This document shows, in pieces, positions 6,797-14,931 of a DNA stretch of 24,244 bases. Source of the stretch: an uncultured Coriobacteriaceae bacterium (GTDB lineage Bacteria > Actinomycetota > Coriobacteriia > Coriobacteriales > Atopobiaceae); assembly GCA_900551595.1 (NCBI GenBank), contig URWR01000005.1, positions 1 to 24,244 of the forward strand. The letters are read 5' to 3'. The translations under genes were made by a program, and so were the position numbers. The notes under the pieces were generated by a model. The model worked only from the letters and a program-made list of their open reading frames with translations, searched no databases and was not told where the DNA came from. Positions within the stretch are counted from its first letter, which is position 1. Each line of letters starts with the position of its first letter.

Positions 6797-7813
6797 CTAA
6801 TAGGTTGGATGCTTATCTAAATAGGTGGCTAGATCTGTGATTGCCTTTACATATCCCTTCAGGCCAAGACCTGTGATGGTTTCGATACAAGCAGCACGGA
6901 CATATGAGCGCTGTCGGAAATCTTCACGTTCTTCAACTTTAGAAATATGTACTTCCACGGTTGGTATTTTTACTGCTTTTAAAGCGTCGAGAAGTGCAAC
7001 TGAGGTATGTGTATAAGCGGCAGGATTGATAACAATGGCATCAAAGGTGCCAAGTGCTTGTTGAATTTGGTCAACAAGATCGCCCTCATGGTTTGATTGA
7101 TAACAACTGCAGGACAAAAATCCTGCTTCTGCAGCAGCACGCTCACAGAGCTGAACAAGGTCGCTATAGGTCTCTGTGCCATAGACATTGGGTTCTCGGA
7201 TGCCCAACATATTAATGTTAGGGCCATTGAGCACCAAAATATGACGACCAGTAGCATCGGCAGCAACTACGGTGGCATCCTTCGTATCTGGTGTTGAGTT
7301 CGGATCAACACGATTGTCCGATTCAAGAAGTTGATAAAGCTCATCAAGGGTGAGATCTTCACCCGGAAGGTCTTTCGTTGTTGCATTAGTCGAATCGGGT
7401 TGGGCAGAGAACGTATCAGATTTGTTGTTGCGGGGCTCTGTCTGAGTTGCATAGCCTTGTTGTTTTCCAGGGCTTATGACGATATGCATAGCGCTCTTTA
7501 CAGCTTCGCTTGCAGAGGACGAAGGCGATACCTCTTCAGAGCGATTTCCGACAAGTTTACAAAACTGTTGGTACACCCCATCAACAACTGCAGGGCCAAA
7601 CACCACTTCAATGCCACGATCCCCTCGGCCGATAACACCGAGAACGCCAGGAATTTGAGTGAGACTATCGACTGCAACTGCAGAAGTATTACGCAACGTC
7701 ATTCGAAGGCGTGTCATGCAAACCGTACTCGCTAGCACATTATGTGCTCCTCCTACGGCTTCAATGACATTTCGGGCGATAGTGGCCTCAGGCATGATTC
7801 CGCCTTCCTTCAT
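6797..7813 (-). CDS. aroQ: Fusion of PTS EIIB domain with type II 3-dehydroquinate dehydratase
   Basis: This single 338-codon frame has two unrelated domains. Residues about 8-88 are a glucose/sucrose-family PTS EIIB domain with the phosphoacceptor C32 in CMTRLR, and VLGVIGRGDRGIEVVFGP after it. Residues about 90-190 are a hydrophilic, Ser/Asp/Thr-rich linker with one likely helix (LTLDELYQLLES). Residues about 190-335 are a complete AroQ: LNGPNINMLG, the catalytic Tyr211 in REPNVYG, SNHEG (E243), NPAAYTHTS (N263) and VEVHIS with H289. AroQ dehydrates 3-dehydroquinate to 3-dehydroshikimate, the one shikimate step not otherwise encoded here. It is last in the aromatic operon, 170 bp after aroEK. 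Two starts are possible, ATG 7813 (AAAGGA, 7 bases away) and ATG 7795 (GGAAGG, 7 bases away). Domain calls are secure; the role of EIIB is unknown. Confidence 0.92.
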   Translation of the reverse strand: MKEGGIMPEATIARNVIEAVGGAHNVLASTVCMTRLRMTLRNTSAVAVDSLTQIPGVLGVIGRGDRGIEVVFGPAVVDGVYQQFCKLVGNRSEEVSPSSSASEAVKSAMHIVISPGKQQGYATQTEPRNNKSDTFSAQPDSTNATTKDLPGEDLTLDELYQLLESDNRVDPNSTPDTKDATVVAADATGRHILVLNGPNINMLGIREPNVYGTETYSDLVQLCERAAAEAGFLSCSCYQSNHEGDLVDQIQQALGTFDAIVINPAAYTHTSVALLDALKAVKIPTVEVHISKVEEREDFRQRSYVRAACIETITGLGLKGYVKAITDLATYLDKHPTY

Positions 7814-7983
7814 CCAAACATCCTTTACAGGGTGAGCAAATAAGAGATAATCCCAATTAAAGTAATGAGTTTATTAGCTTTGCCATATGAAATGAAGGCA
7901 GAACTCACTAAAACCTCTGAACGTAAGAGTATTTCTTCTGGTCGGCAGATTAAACGAATATTTTCTGGATTATTTGTCTTTTC

Positions 7984-9258
7984 TTATGAAGAGATAAGCG
8001 TCATGAGAGCATTTGCATCGCCATCGGGAGATCCTGTACACGTAAGAATAGTGTCAGACCATGAACGATAGAGATCCATCCGTTCATGAGCGAGCTGTTC
8101 AATGCCTTTTGCTTGGGAAACAGGACGTCCTTGAAGAGAGAGCTCCTCAAGAGGACGATCAAGCATGACAACAAAAGAATTCTGGCGTAGAAGCTCATAG
8201 TTGTGGGGCTGCGTAACAACGCCGCCACCGCAAGCAATCACCAAACCGGAACGCTTGCCATAATCTGCAAGAATCTCTGTTTCTAGCTTGCGAAATACCT
8301 GTTCACCATGGGCGGTAATATAGTCTGCTACAGGCATTCCTGCTGCAACAGCACAGGCATCATCAAGGTCTACAAATGGTCGTCCTAAGAGACGGGCAAG
8401 TCGTCTACCTGCAGTGGTTTTACCAGAACCTGGCATACCAATAAGGGAAATGTTCTGTGTTTGCGTTTTAAGATCATGCACGATGGTTTCTATCATGCTT
8501 TCATCAAGCTGGCGTCCTTGAAAAAGCTCGCTTGCATGTACTGCCTGAGCAACAAGCATGCAGAGTCCACTTTCGGCGGGAATGTTCAGACGTTCAGCTT
8601 GGAGTATTAAGCCAGTACGAATGGGGTTATATACCACATCCAGCACACCCAAAAGATCATTCATTTCTGAAAGAACGGTTGCAGTAAGGGGGGAGTTGGG
8701 ACAGTTTGGATACATGCCGACAGGTGTTGTGTTAACAATAAGCGATGCATGGGAATGGCGCTCTAAGAGGGTTGCATAGGTATCTTCTCCATGCCGTGAA
8801 ATAAAATAAACCCGAGCTCCAACGCCACTGAGTGCACAACTTACCGCTTGAGCTGCCCCTCCAGTACCAAGAACCAGGACTTCTTTTGAATCAAGGGCAT
8901 CTCGGGCACTCAAATCAAATCGAGTTTTGAAGAAGTGCTCGAGCATCCAGCCAAATCCTGTTACGTCAGTATTTTCAGCAAAGATAGAGCCATCTGATTG
9001 ACGAATGAGTGTATTGGCAACTCCAAGCTGCATCACACGTGCTGATTGTTCATCAGCAAGTTCAGCTGCATTTTTCTTGTAGGGAATAGTTACGTTGATT
9101 CCCTTCCACGTACCTTTGTGTATAAAAGACGCGACTTCTTCGGGCTCAAGCTCCCAAAGTTCATACGGGGAGCTACCAAGGCGCTCGTGGATTTCCCGAG
9201 ACCAGCTATGGCCAAGTTTTCGTCCAATTAACCCGTAAAGGGAGCTTTTGTCTGCCAT
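7984..9258 (-). CDS. aroEK: Bifunctional shikimate dehydrogenase / shikimate kinase
   Basis: The 424 residues combine two consecutive shikimate enzymes. Residues about 1-262 are AroE: the substrate motif KLGHSWS (14-20), NVTIPYKK with catalytic K61, Asp98 in ENTD, and the NADP loop GTGGAA (131-136). Residues about 268-424 are AroK: Walker A GMPGSGKTT (274-282), DLDD (297-300), the shikimate-binding R323 in VFRKLE, GGG (344-346), and the lid arginine in GRPV. AroE reduces 3-dehydroshikimate to shikimate with NADPH, and AroK phosphorylates it with ATP. The ATG at 9258 overlaps the pheA stop by one base (TAATG), implying translational coupling. Both active sites look complete. The gene symbol is descriptive; aroE and aroK are normally separate genes. 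Confidence 0.95.
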   Translation of the reverse strand: MADKSSLYGLIGRKLGHSWSREIHERLGSSPYELWELEPEEVASFIHKGTWKGINVTIPYKKNAAELADEQSARVMQLGVANTLIRQSDGSIFAENTDVTGFGWMLEHFFKTRFDLSARDALDSKEVLVLGTGGAAQAVSCALSGVGARVYFISRHGEDTYATLLERHSHASLIVNTTPVGMYPNCPNSPLTATVLSEMNDLLGVLDVVYNPIRTGLILQAERLNIPAESGLCMLVAQAVHASELFQGRQLDESMIETIVHDLKTQTQNISLIGMPGSGKTTAGRRLARLLGRPFVDLDDACAVAAGMPVADYITAHGEQVFRKLETEILADYGKRSGLVIACGGGVVTQPHNYELLRQNSFVVMLDRPLEELSLQGRPVSQAKGIEQLAHERMDLYRSWSDTILTCTGSPDGDANALMTLISS

Positions 9259-10406
9259 TATACGTTCTCCGAATAACTGCCGAGATAGCGATACTCTTCA
9301 CAAACATCATCGAGTGAGCTGATAAGCGCAGAAAACTCTGGTGCTGCAACAGGGCACTCAAGATCAAAGTAGAACATAAAGTCGAAGTCTCGTTCTGGTA
9401 TGGGGCGGCTCTCAAGTTTAACCAGATTGATATCGAGAGCAAAGAAACGACCCAGCACACGATAAAGAGACCCAGGCTTGTGACCAACTGTCATCATTAA
9501 AGAGGTACGCTCAGCGCCTGGGAAAATCTGAAGCTCTTTAGATATGCAGGCAAAGCGCGTGTAATTGTTGCCCATGTCCTGAACACCACTTGCAAGCTGT
9601 TTAAGACCATAAAGCTCACAGCAAAATCTGCTTGAAAGCGCTGCAACATCTGTACGATCGCTCTCTGCCACCATCTGTGCAGCCATAGCAGTGTTCTCAC
9701 AAATATGGACTCGAACAGAATCGCCGAGGCTTGCCAGAAAATCTGAACACTGATTGATGGCCTGTTCGTGACTGTAAATATCACGAATCGTGCTCAGCTC
9801 AGCACCTGGTTTTGCCAACAAACAGTGGTCAACCTTGAGGCGAAATGTTCGCACAATATGGCATTTATAGCGGGCAAGCAGGTCATATACCTGGTTAACT
9901 GAACCTGCCGTAGAGTTTTCGACTGGTACAACACCATACTGGCAGCGCCCGTTTTCTACAGCTTCAAATACGTCGGCAAACGTACGTACATAGCTAATAT
10001 CAGGATGCTTGAAGAGGCGATCGGCAGCCACTTGAGAATAGGCACCTTCAACACCTTGACAGGCAACACGAGCAGTTTGAGGAAAGAGCTCGGGAGTTGA
10101 TCTTCGGGCTCGCTTAATACGTTCTACGAGCTTTGAAGAAGAACCCATACGGTTACCTTCGTCAGCTTTGGCAAGATCCATGAGTACCGAGAAAAGCACC
10201 TGGGCAGAATTTCCAAGATTTTCTGGTGCACGCGAGGCGACATCGGCAAGTTTTGCTCGTTCACGAGTTCTGTCGAGGACAGGTAGACCGTGTTCACGTT
10301 TGTATTCGGCAACCTGTGAAACACAGTCCATGCGTTGAGCAAACAGGTCCAGAATCTGGGTGTCGATGGAGTCGATATCTTTTCTAAGCGTACGAATATC
10401 CTTCAA
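9258..10406 (-). CDS. pheA: Bifunctional chorismate mutase / prephenate dehydratase
   Basis: The 382 residues have three parts: an AroQ-class chorismate mutase helix bundle (about 1-85, beginning MKDIRTLRKDIDSIDTQILDLF without the usual gap), a prephenate dehydratase (about 112-290, with GVEGAYS, PVENSTAGSV and the catalytic TRF at 283-285), and an ACT regulatory domain (about 300-375, with GSLYRVL and ESRP). Together they convert chorismate through prephenate to phenylpyruvate, the precursor of phenylalanine. The ESRP motif suggests feedback inhibition by phenylalanine. The start is a TTG at 10404-10406 with AGAGGA 7 bases upstream. It follows aroC by 33 bp and shares one base with aroEK. 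This is the only chorismate mutase I see, so TyrA must use its prephenate. Confidence 0.96.
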   Translation of the reverse strand: MKDIRTLRKDIDSIDTQILDLFAQRMDCVSQVAEYKREHGLPVLDRTRERAKLADVASRAPENLGNSAQVLFSVLMDLAKADEGNRMGSSSKLVERIKRARRSTPELFPQTARVACQGVEGAYSQVAADRLFKHPDISYVRTFADVFEAVENGRCQYGVVPVENSTAGSVNQVYDLLARYKCHIVRTFRLKVDHCLLAKPGAELSTIRDIYSHEQAINQCSDFLASLGDSVRVHICENTAMAAQMVAESDRTDVAALSSRFCCELYGLKQLASGVQDMGNNYTRFACISKELQIFPGAERTSLMMTVGHKPGSLYRVLGRFFALDINLVKLESRPIPERDFDFMFYFDLECPVAAPEFSALISSLDDVCEEYRYLGSYSENV

Positions 10407-10439
10407 ACCTATTTCCTCTCATGTAAGGAAGTACACGAA

Positions 10440-11576
10440 TTACTGCAAGCGTGAAAGCGTTCCATCAGGGGGCCACGATAACCAAGCATCAAGAACAGCA
10501 AGTGCCATAACCGATTCAGCAACAGGGACAGCGCGGGGGACAACACAGGGATCATGACGACCTTTAACAACAAGCTTAGTGTCGACCTTATCGATCATAT
10601 CTACAGAACACTGTTCTTTTCCAATGGAAGAAGTCGGCTTTACTGCCATGCGGAAGAGGATGGGTGCAGCGGTGGTAATGCCTCCCAGATTTCCACCAGC
10701 GTGATTGGATTGAGGACAAATCTTTCCATCCTTCATGCGGTAGGGGTCGTTGTGTTGGGAGCCACGCATGCCAGCCGCAGCGAAGCCACAACCAAATTCA
10801 AGACCCTTTACGGCGGGTACGCCGAATACGAGCCGTGCAATAACGGATTCAATACCATCAAACATGGGTCCACCAATACCTGCAGGTACACCAGTGGCTA
10901 CACACTCAATGATGCCGCCTACAGAATCACGTTCTGTTCTGGCAGTTTCAATGGCATCTCGCATGGCGATACCAGCCGCATCATCAATGGTGGGGAAGGC
11001 TTTGTTATTCGCAAGCTCATCGATTTGAAGTTGGAGAGTCTTGGATGCGAGGTCTTCTTTTTCAACGGCTGCAAAAGGTACGTCCTTCACATGTTCGATC
11101 TGTAAGATATGTGCAGCAATATGAATGCCCTTAGTAGCCAAAATTTGCAGCGCAATACCGCCGGCTATGCACAAAGGTGCTGTCAACCTTCCTGAAAAGT
11201 GGCCACCTCCGGCAACATCTTGGTTGCCTTCCCATTTAATTTGTGCGGGCCAATCGGCGTGACCAGGGCGGGGAATACGGGCAAGATTGGCATAGTCTTG
11301 GCTTCGCGTATTGGTGTTTTCTATCAGAGCGGCAAGGGGTGCGCCGCATGTTTTTCCCGCTTGATTAAGGCCAGAAACAATACGTGGACGATCGGGCTCT
11401 TTCCGTGTTGTCGACCAAGGACCTTGTCCAGGAGCTCTTCGTGCTAAAAAGCGCGAAAGCTGTTCCTCGTCGAGTTCGAAGCCCGCAGGAATACCCTCAA
11501 TGACGCAGCCAATAGCAGCCGAATGTGATTGACCAAAAACGGTTACTTTGAGTGTTGTACCAATACTTGAACCCAT
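10440..11576 (-). CDS. aroC: Chorismate synthase
   Basis: AroC eliminates phosphate from EPSP to give chorismate and needs reduced FMN. The 378-residue protein begins GSSIGTTLKVTVFGQSHS, with the conserved FGQSHS, RRAPGQGPWSTTRKEPD, GGGHFSGRLTAP and NHAGGNLGGITTAAPI segments in the expected order. The GGGHFSGRLTAP variant resembles Clostridia-type enzymes more than enterobacterial ones. I choose the ATG at 11576 because AGAGGA lies 7 bases upstream. An in-frame ATG at 11606 would overlap aroA by 17 bases and lacks a ribosome site. It sits 13 bp after aroA and 33 bp before pheA in one operon. Length is typical for the family. Confidence 0.95.
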   Translation of the reverse strand: MGSSIGTTLKVTVFGQSHSAAIGCVIEGIPAGFELDEEQLSRFLARRAPGQGPWSTTRKEPDRPRIVSGLNQAGKTCGAPLAALIENTNTRSQDYANLARIPRPGHADWPAQIKWEGNQDVAGGGHFSGRLTAPLCIAGGIALQILATKGIHIAAHILQIEHVKDVPFAAVEKEDLASKTLQLQIDELANNKAFPTIDDAAGIAMRDAIETARTERDSVGGIIECVATGVPAGIGGPMFDGIESVIARLVFGVPAVKGLEFGCGFAAAGMRGSQHNDPYRMKDGKICPQSNHAGGNLGGITTAAPILFRMAVKPTSSIGKEQCSVDMIDKVDTKLVVKGRHDPCVVPRAVPVAESVMALAVLDAWLSWPPDGTLSRLQ

Positions 11577-11589
11577 AAGCTTGTCCTCT

Positions 11590-12891
11590 CTAAGAAAGAG
11601 TGACATTACCGCCGAGTACGGCGTAATCTTTGAAGAAATCAGGATAAGATTTCGCTACGCATCCTGCATCAAGAATGCGAACCGGAGATGTGGCGCGAAT
11701 AGCGGCGATAGCTGCCATCATGGCAATGCGATGGTCGTTTGCCGCGTCGACAGTTCCTCCTTTAAGTGAATCTACTCCTTTGATAATAAGACTGTCGTTT
11801 TCAATGCGAACACAACCACCAAGAGCATTGAGTGCAGCAGTAACTGTTTCCAGACGGTCCGATTCTTTAAGACGAAGTCTTTCTGCCCCTGTAATATGTG
11901 TGGTTCCCTGCGCAAAACAGGCGACTGCTGCTAAGGGAGGGACAAGATCAGGGCAGTCGCTTACATCAATTGAGCAAGCATTGAGTGTATCGGGTGCTGC
12001 AGTAGCTTGCGTACCTTTGCGAGAAAGTCGAGCCCCCAACAGTGCAAGCGCAGCCAAGATAGTGCGATCGCCCTGGGGACTTGCAAGATCGAGCTGAGTG
12101 ACCGAAACGCCAGGACCTGCGAGACATCCTGCGGCGAGCCAGAACGCCGCATTCGACCAGTCGCCTTCAACAGATACCTGGCCTGGAGTGGTGTAAGACG
12201 AGTGTGCTGGAACGGTAAAAGTTGTAAACGTTCCCTCTTCGGTTGTTTGTTTTGTTTCGTGAACGTGTACACCAAAACTTTCAAGCGCTCGAATGGTAAG
12301 CGTTACATAAGGGCGTGACTCAAGAGGTTCTTTTACTACCACTTCAGTTTTTCCCTCTAAAAGAGGCGCCGCAAGCAGAAGGCCACTCAGATACTGAGAA
12401 GATACATTGCCAGGCAGTTGGAAACGACCAGGGCGAATCTTGCCAGAAACATGAAGAGGGAAGGATCCCTGCTCGGATAGGTTAGCTCCGGCTGCCATAA
12501 GCTCTTCATAGAGCGGAGAAAGCGGGCGAGACGCAAGCCGTCCTGCACCTAAAATATTCGCATCTACTCCCAATGCACAGGCTATTGGCAAAATAAAGCG
12601 CAGGGTAGAGCCCGATTCCCCACAATTGAGTGTCGTGGTTTGTGAGGCAATGAGTGAGGATGTCTCTCGATGAGGGCGGACCCTAAAACCAACGCGTGTG
12701 CGCGTGATGCGTGCGCCTAACGCATTGAGGCACTGCACAGTGGCATCTATATCCGCAGAGGTTGTATTGCACGTGATATCGGTTGTATGGTCAGCAAAAG
12801 CAGCACAGATAAGCAACCGATGTGCCATAGACTTTGATGCAATTGCTGGTATTGCTCCTGCAAGTGGCTGAGGATTGATAAGTGCTTCCAC
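11590..12891 (-). CDS. aroA: 3-phosphoshikimate 1-carboxyvinyltransferase (EPSP synthase)
   Basis: AroA transfers the enolpyruvyl group of PEP to shikimate-3-phosphate. The 433-residue protein shows SKSMAHR (19-25), NCGESGSTLRF (89-99, PEP binding), SSQYLSGLLLA, the DCPDLVPPLA segment with the catalytic aspartate, ERLRLKESDR and DHRIAMMAA near the C-terminus. The GESGST version differs from the GNAGTA of class I enzymes such as that of E. coli. The start is GTG (12889-12891) with AGAGGA 3 bases upstream, an unusually short spacing, but the next downstream starts would delete the conserved N-terminus. It lies 12 bp after aroB and 13 bp before aroC. It is one of two PEP-consuming steps in the operon. 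Confidence 0.95.
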   Translation of the reverse strand: MEALINPQPLAGAIPAIASKSMAHRLLICAAFADHTTDITCNTTSADIDATVQCLNALGARITRTRVGFRVRPHRETSSLIASQTTTLNCGESGSTLRFILPIACALGVDANILGAGRLASRPLSPLYEELMAAGANLSEQGSFPLHVSGKIRPGRFQLPGNVSSQYLSGLLLAAPLLEGKTEVVVKEPLESRPYVTLTIRALESFGVHVHETKQTTEEGTFTTFTVPAHSSYTTPGQVSVEGDWSNAAFWLAAGCLAGPGVSVTQLDLASPQGDRTILAALALLGARLSRKGTQATAAPDTLNACSIDVSDCPDLVPPLAAVACFAQGTTHITGAERLRLKESDRLETVTAALNALGGCVRIENDSLIIKGVDSLKGGTVDAANDHRIAMMAAIAAIRATSPVRILDAGCVAKSYPDFFKDYAVLGGNVTLS

Positions 12892-12903
12892 AGGTCCTCT
12901 TCT

Positions 12904-14019
12904 CTATGAAAGGTGTTGTGTTACGCCACAGCCGAGCGTAACCAGTTCTCTAAATTCATCTAGCGATAAACGCTTAATCTCGACTTCTCCAATGCGTGAG
13001 GGAATGATCACGTTAAGCCCATCACCATGACGCTTTTTATCATGTGTGGCAAATTGAACGATAAGGTCATGGGAAAGGTCAGTGTCGATCGGCAGCCCAT
13101 GTGTTGCTACAACTGCTTCAAGACGTGCGGGCACATCGCTTTCGCACCATCCTTTTGTATAAGCGGCACGGGCAATGCAACACATGCCAATAGCAACGCA
13201 AGTACCGTGACCTAAGCTGAAGTTAGAGGCTGCTTCTACTGCGTGTCCAATGGTATGACCAAAGTTGAGCGTCTGACGCAGTCCACGCTCTTTTTCATCC
13301 GCAGATACAACATCTCGTTTGATCTCAATATTTCGCGCAATGACCGAGACAAGCGTTGCTTGGTCATAGAAAGCTTGCGTAAGCGGATGAGCTTCCAGGT
13401 GAGAGAAAAGATCAGCATCTGCAATAACACCATGTTTAATAACTTCACCGCATGAATCGCGGAAAAGATCAGGTGAAATTGTGCTCAGACACTGCACGTC
13501 AGCAAGAACAGCAGATGGTTGCAAAAAGGCACCAATAAGATTTTTGCCAGCTGCGAGATCCACTGCTGTTTTGCCGCCTATTGATGAGTCGACCATAGCC
13601 AGCAATGAGGTGGGGACTTGTACAACTTGAATACCACGGAGATAAAGAGCTGCGGCAAGGCCAGCCATGTCTCCAGTTACGCCGCCTCCGACAGCAACAA
13701 TGAGATCATCGCGCGTTAGTTGGGCTTGAGCGATCTGTTCGAGTAAGTGCTCAAGTGTTGTAATGCGCTTAGAAGATTCACCGGCAGGGAAGGTAAGTTC
13801 AAAGCAGTGATATCCCGCCTCTTTGAGAGAGCGACTGACGCGCTCAGCATAGAGGGGAGCTACGGTTGAATCACTAATAACGCAACAGGTATCACCGCCA
13901 ACGCTTGACCGACATATCGATCCGATTTCTTCAAGAATCCCTGCGCCAACGGTTACCTGGTATGTTCGAGAACTTGTGGGAACTTCTATTTCCTTCGTTG
14001 TTATCTGTGAGGTATTCAT
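12904..14019 (-). CDS. aroB: 3-dehydroquinate synthase
   Basis: AroB cyclises DAHP to 3-dehydroquinate with NAD+ and a divalent metal. In 371 residues it has the NAD site GGGVTGDMAG (111-120), the VPTSLLAMVDSSIGGKTAVD segment (135 on), and the metal ligands E192 (GEVIKHG), H255 (NFGHTIGHA) and H271 (HGTCVAIG). Lengths and motif order are typical. Its ATG overlaps the tyrA stop in an ATGA arrangement (14016-14019), so translation is probably coupled. The distance to aroA is 12 bp. Nothing looks damaged. Confidence 0.96.
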   Translation of the reverse strand: MNTSQITTKEIEVPTSSRTYQVTVGAGILEEIGSICRSSVGGDTCCVISDSTVAPLYAERVSRSLKEAGYHCFELTFPAGESSKRITTLEHLLEQIAQAQLTRDDLIVAVGGGVTGDMAGLAAALYLRGIQVVQVPTSLLAMVDSSIGGKTAVDLAAGKNLIGAFLQPSAVLADVQCLSTISPDLFRDSCGEVIKHGVIADADLFSHLEAHPLTQAFYDQATLVSVIARNIEIKRDVVSADEKERGLRQTLNFGHTIGHAVEAASNFSLGHGTCVAIGMCCIARAAYTKGWCESDVPARLEAVVATHGLPIDTDLSHDLIVQFATHDKKRHGDGLNVIIPSRIGEVEIKRLSLDEFRELVTLGCGVTQHLS

Positions 14020-14927
14020 CGGCGTTCGGCCTCCTTTTTGAGTCGATCGCCCTCTTCAAGTAGGGTGCATAACTGTGCGCTGTCGCGCTCATCAATAGCC
14101 TGTTTGTAAGCTAATAAGTTAGTAACAAGCGTACCGATTTCAGCTGACAAATAATCGGCGTTATCCAGAAAAAGTTCTGTCCACATGGGTGCGTTAAGAC
14201 GTGCAACACGTGTCAGATCTTTGTATGAACCTGCTGAAAAACCTTTGTGAGCTTGAGCTGCAGGGCTTTTTACATATGCATTGGAAACCACATGCGCAAG
14301 TTGGCTGGTATAGGCAATTTGCCTATCGTGAAAATCTGCCGTCGCAAGGGTAAATGAACCGAATTCACATGGTGCAAGCAGATTCTTAAGTCGCTCAAGC
14401 ACTTCAAGACGAGCGAAATCATCCATTGGTGGTGGCACAACAACCATGGGTGCATTGTGAAACATGTTGGCACGAGCATGACCAAATCCTGAATATTGCG
14501 TGCCAGCCATGGGGTGACATCCAACAAAGGTCCAAGGTTTATCAGCTGCAATAGCGAAGCATTTGTCACAAATACTGCGTTTAATACCTGCGGTATCAAT
14601 AGCAATGGCACGAGGAGAGATGAGGTCTTGCATGTCCTCAAGCCATTGCACGCAGACTTCAGGATAGCCACAAAGAATAATGAGCTCACAAGTCGGCACA
14701 ACGTCTGGTGTAAGTTCACCTTGGATTGTTTCCACCATTGCAAGCTCTACGGTTGCATGCGTTCGATTCCAGGCATAGACTTCGCGGCCGCCTTTTGCGA
14801 AGGCTTTTGCAAACGATCCGCCCATGAGGCCGAGACCCACAATGCCTACACGACCCGGAACATAGGTCGACGTGTTTGCAGTGGGTGTTTGAGTTGATGA
14901 TGAGTTCTTCTCATCCTCTCCTGACAT
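14016..14927 (-). CDS. tyrA: Prephenate dehydrogenase
   Basis: TyrA oxidatively decarboxylates prephenate to 4-hydroxyphenylpyruvate, the tyrosine precursor. The 303-residue protein has a Rossmann GLGLMGG near residue 31, HPMAGTQYSGFG (catalytic His region) and the helical C-terminal domain with DFHDRQIAYTSQLAHVV. No chorismate mutase or ACT domain is present. After the second beta strand it reads VYAWNRT rather than an acidic residue, which suggests NADP rather than NAD use. I choose the ATG at 14927 (MSGEDEK), served by AGGAG inside the end of aroF. In-frame ATGs at 14948 and 14966 overlap aroF and are possible but less likely. The stop overlaps aroB by 4 bases. Confidence 0.92.
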   Translation of the reverse strand: MSGEDEKNSSSTQTPTANTSTYVPGRVGIVGLGLMGGSFAKAFAKGGREVYAWNRTHATVELAMVETIQGELTPDVVPTCELIILCGYPEVCVQWLEDMQDLISPRAIAIDTAGIKRSICDKCFAIAADKPWTFVGCHPMAGTQYSGFGHARANMFHNAPMVVVPPPMDDFARLEVLERLKNLLAPCEFGSFTLATADFHDRQIAYTSQLAHVVSNAYVKSPAAQAHKGFSAGSYKDLTRVARLNAPMWTELFLDNADYLSAEIGTLVTNLLAYKQAIDERDSAQLCTLLEEGDRLKKEAERR

Positions 14928-14931
14928 AGTG

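Noticed and set aside
7865..8071. Small plus-strand open frame between aroEK and EIIB-aroQ
   Set aside because: It runs into aroEK in antisense and has no ribosome site or coding character.
10554..11105. Plus-strand open frame of 183 codons opposite aroC
   Set aside because: Antisense shadow of chorismate synthase; the sequence lacks any family motif.
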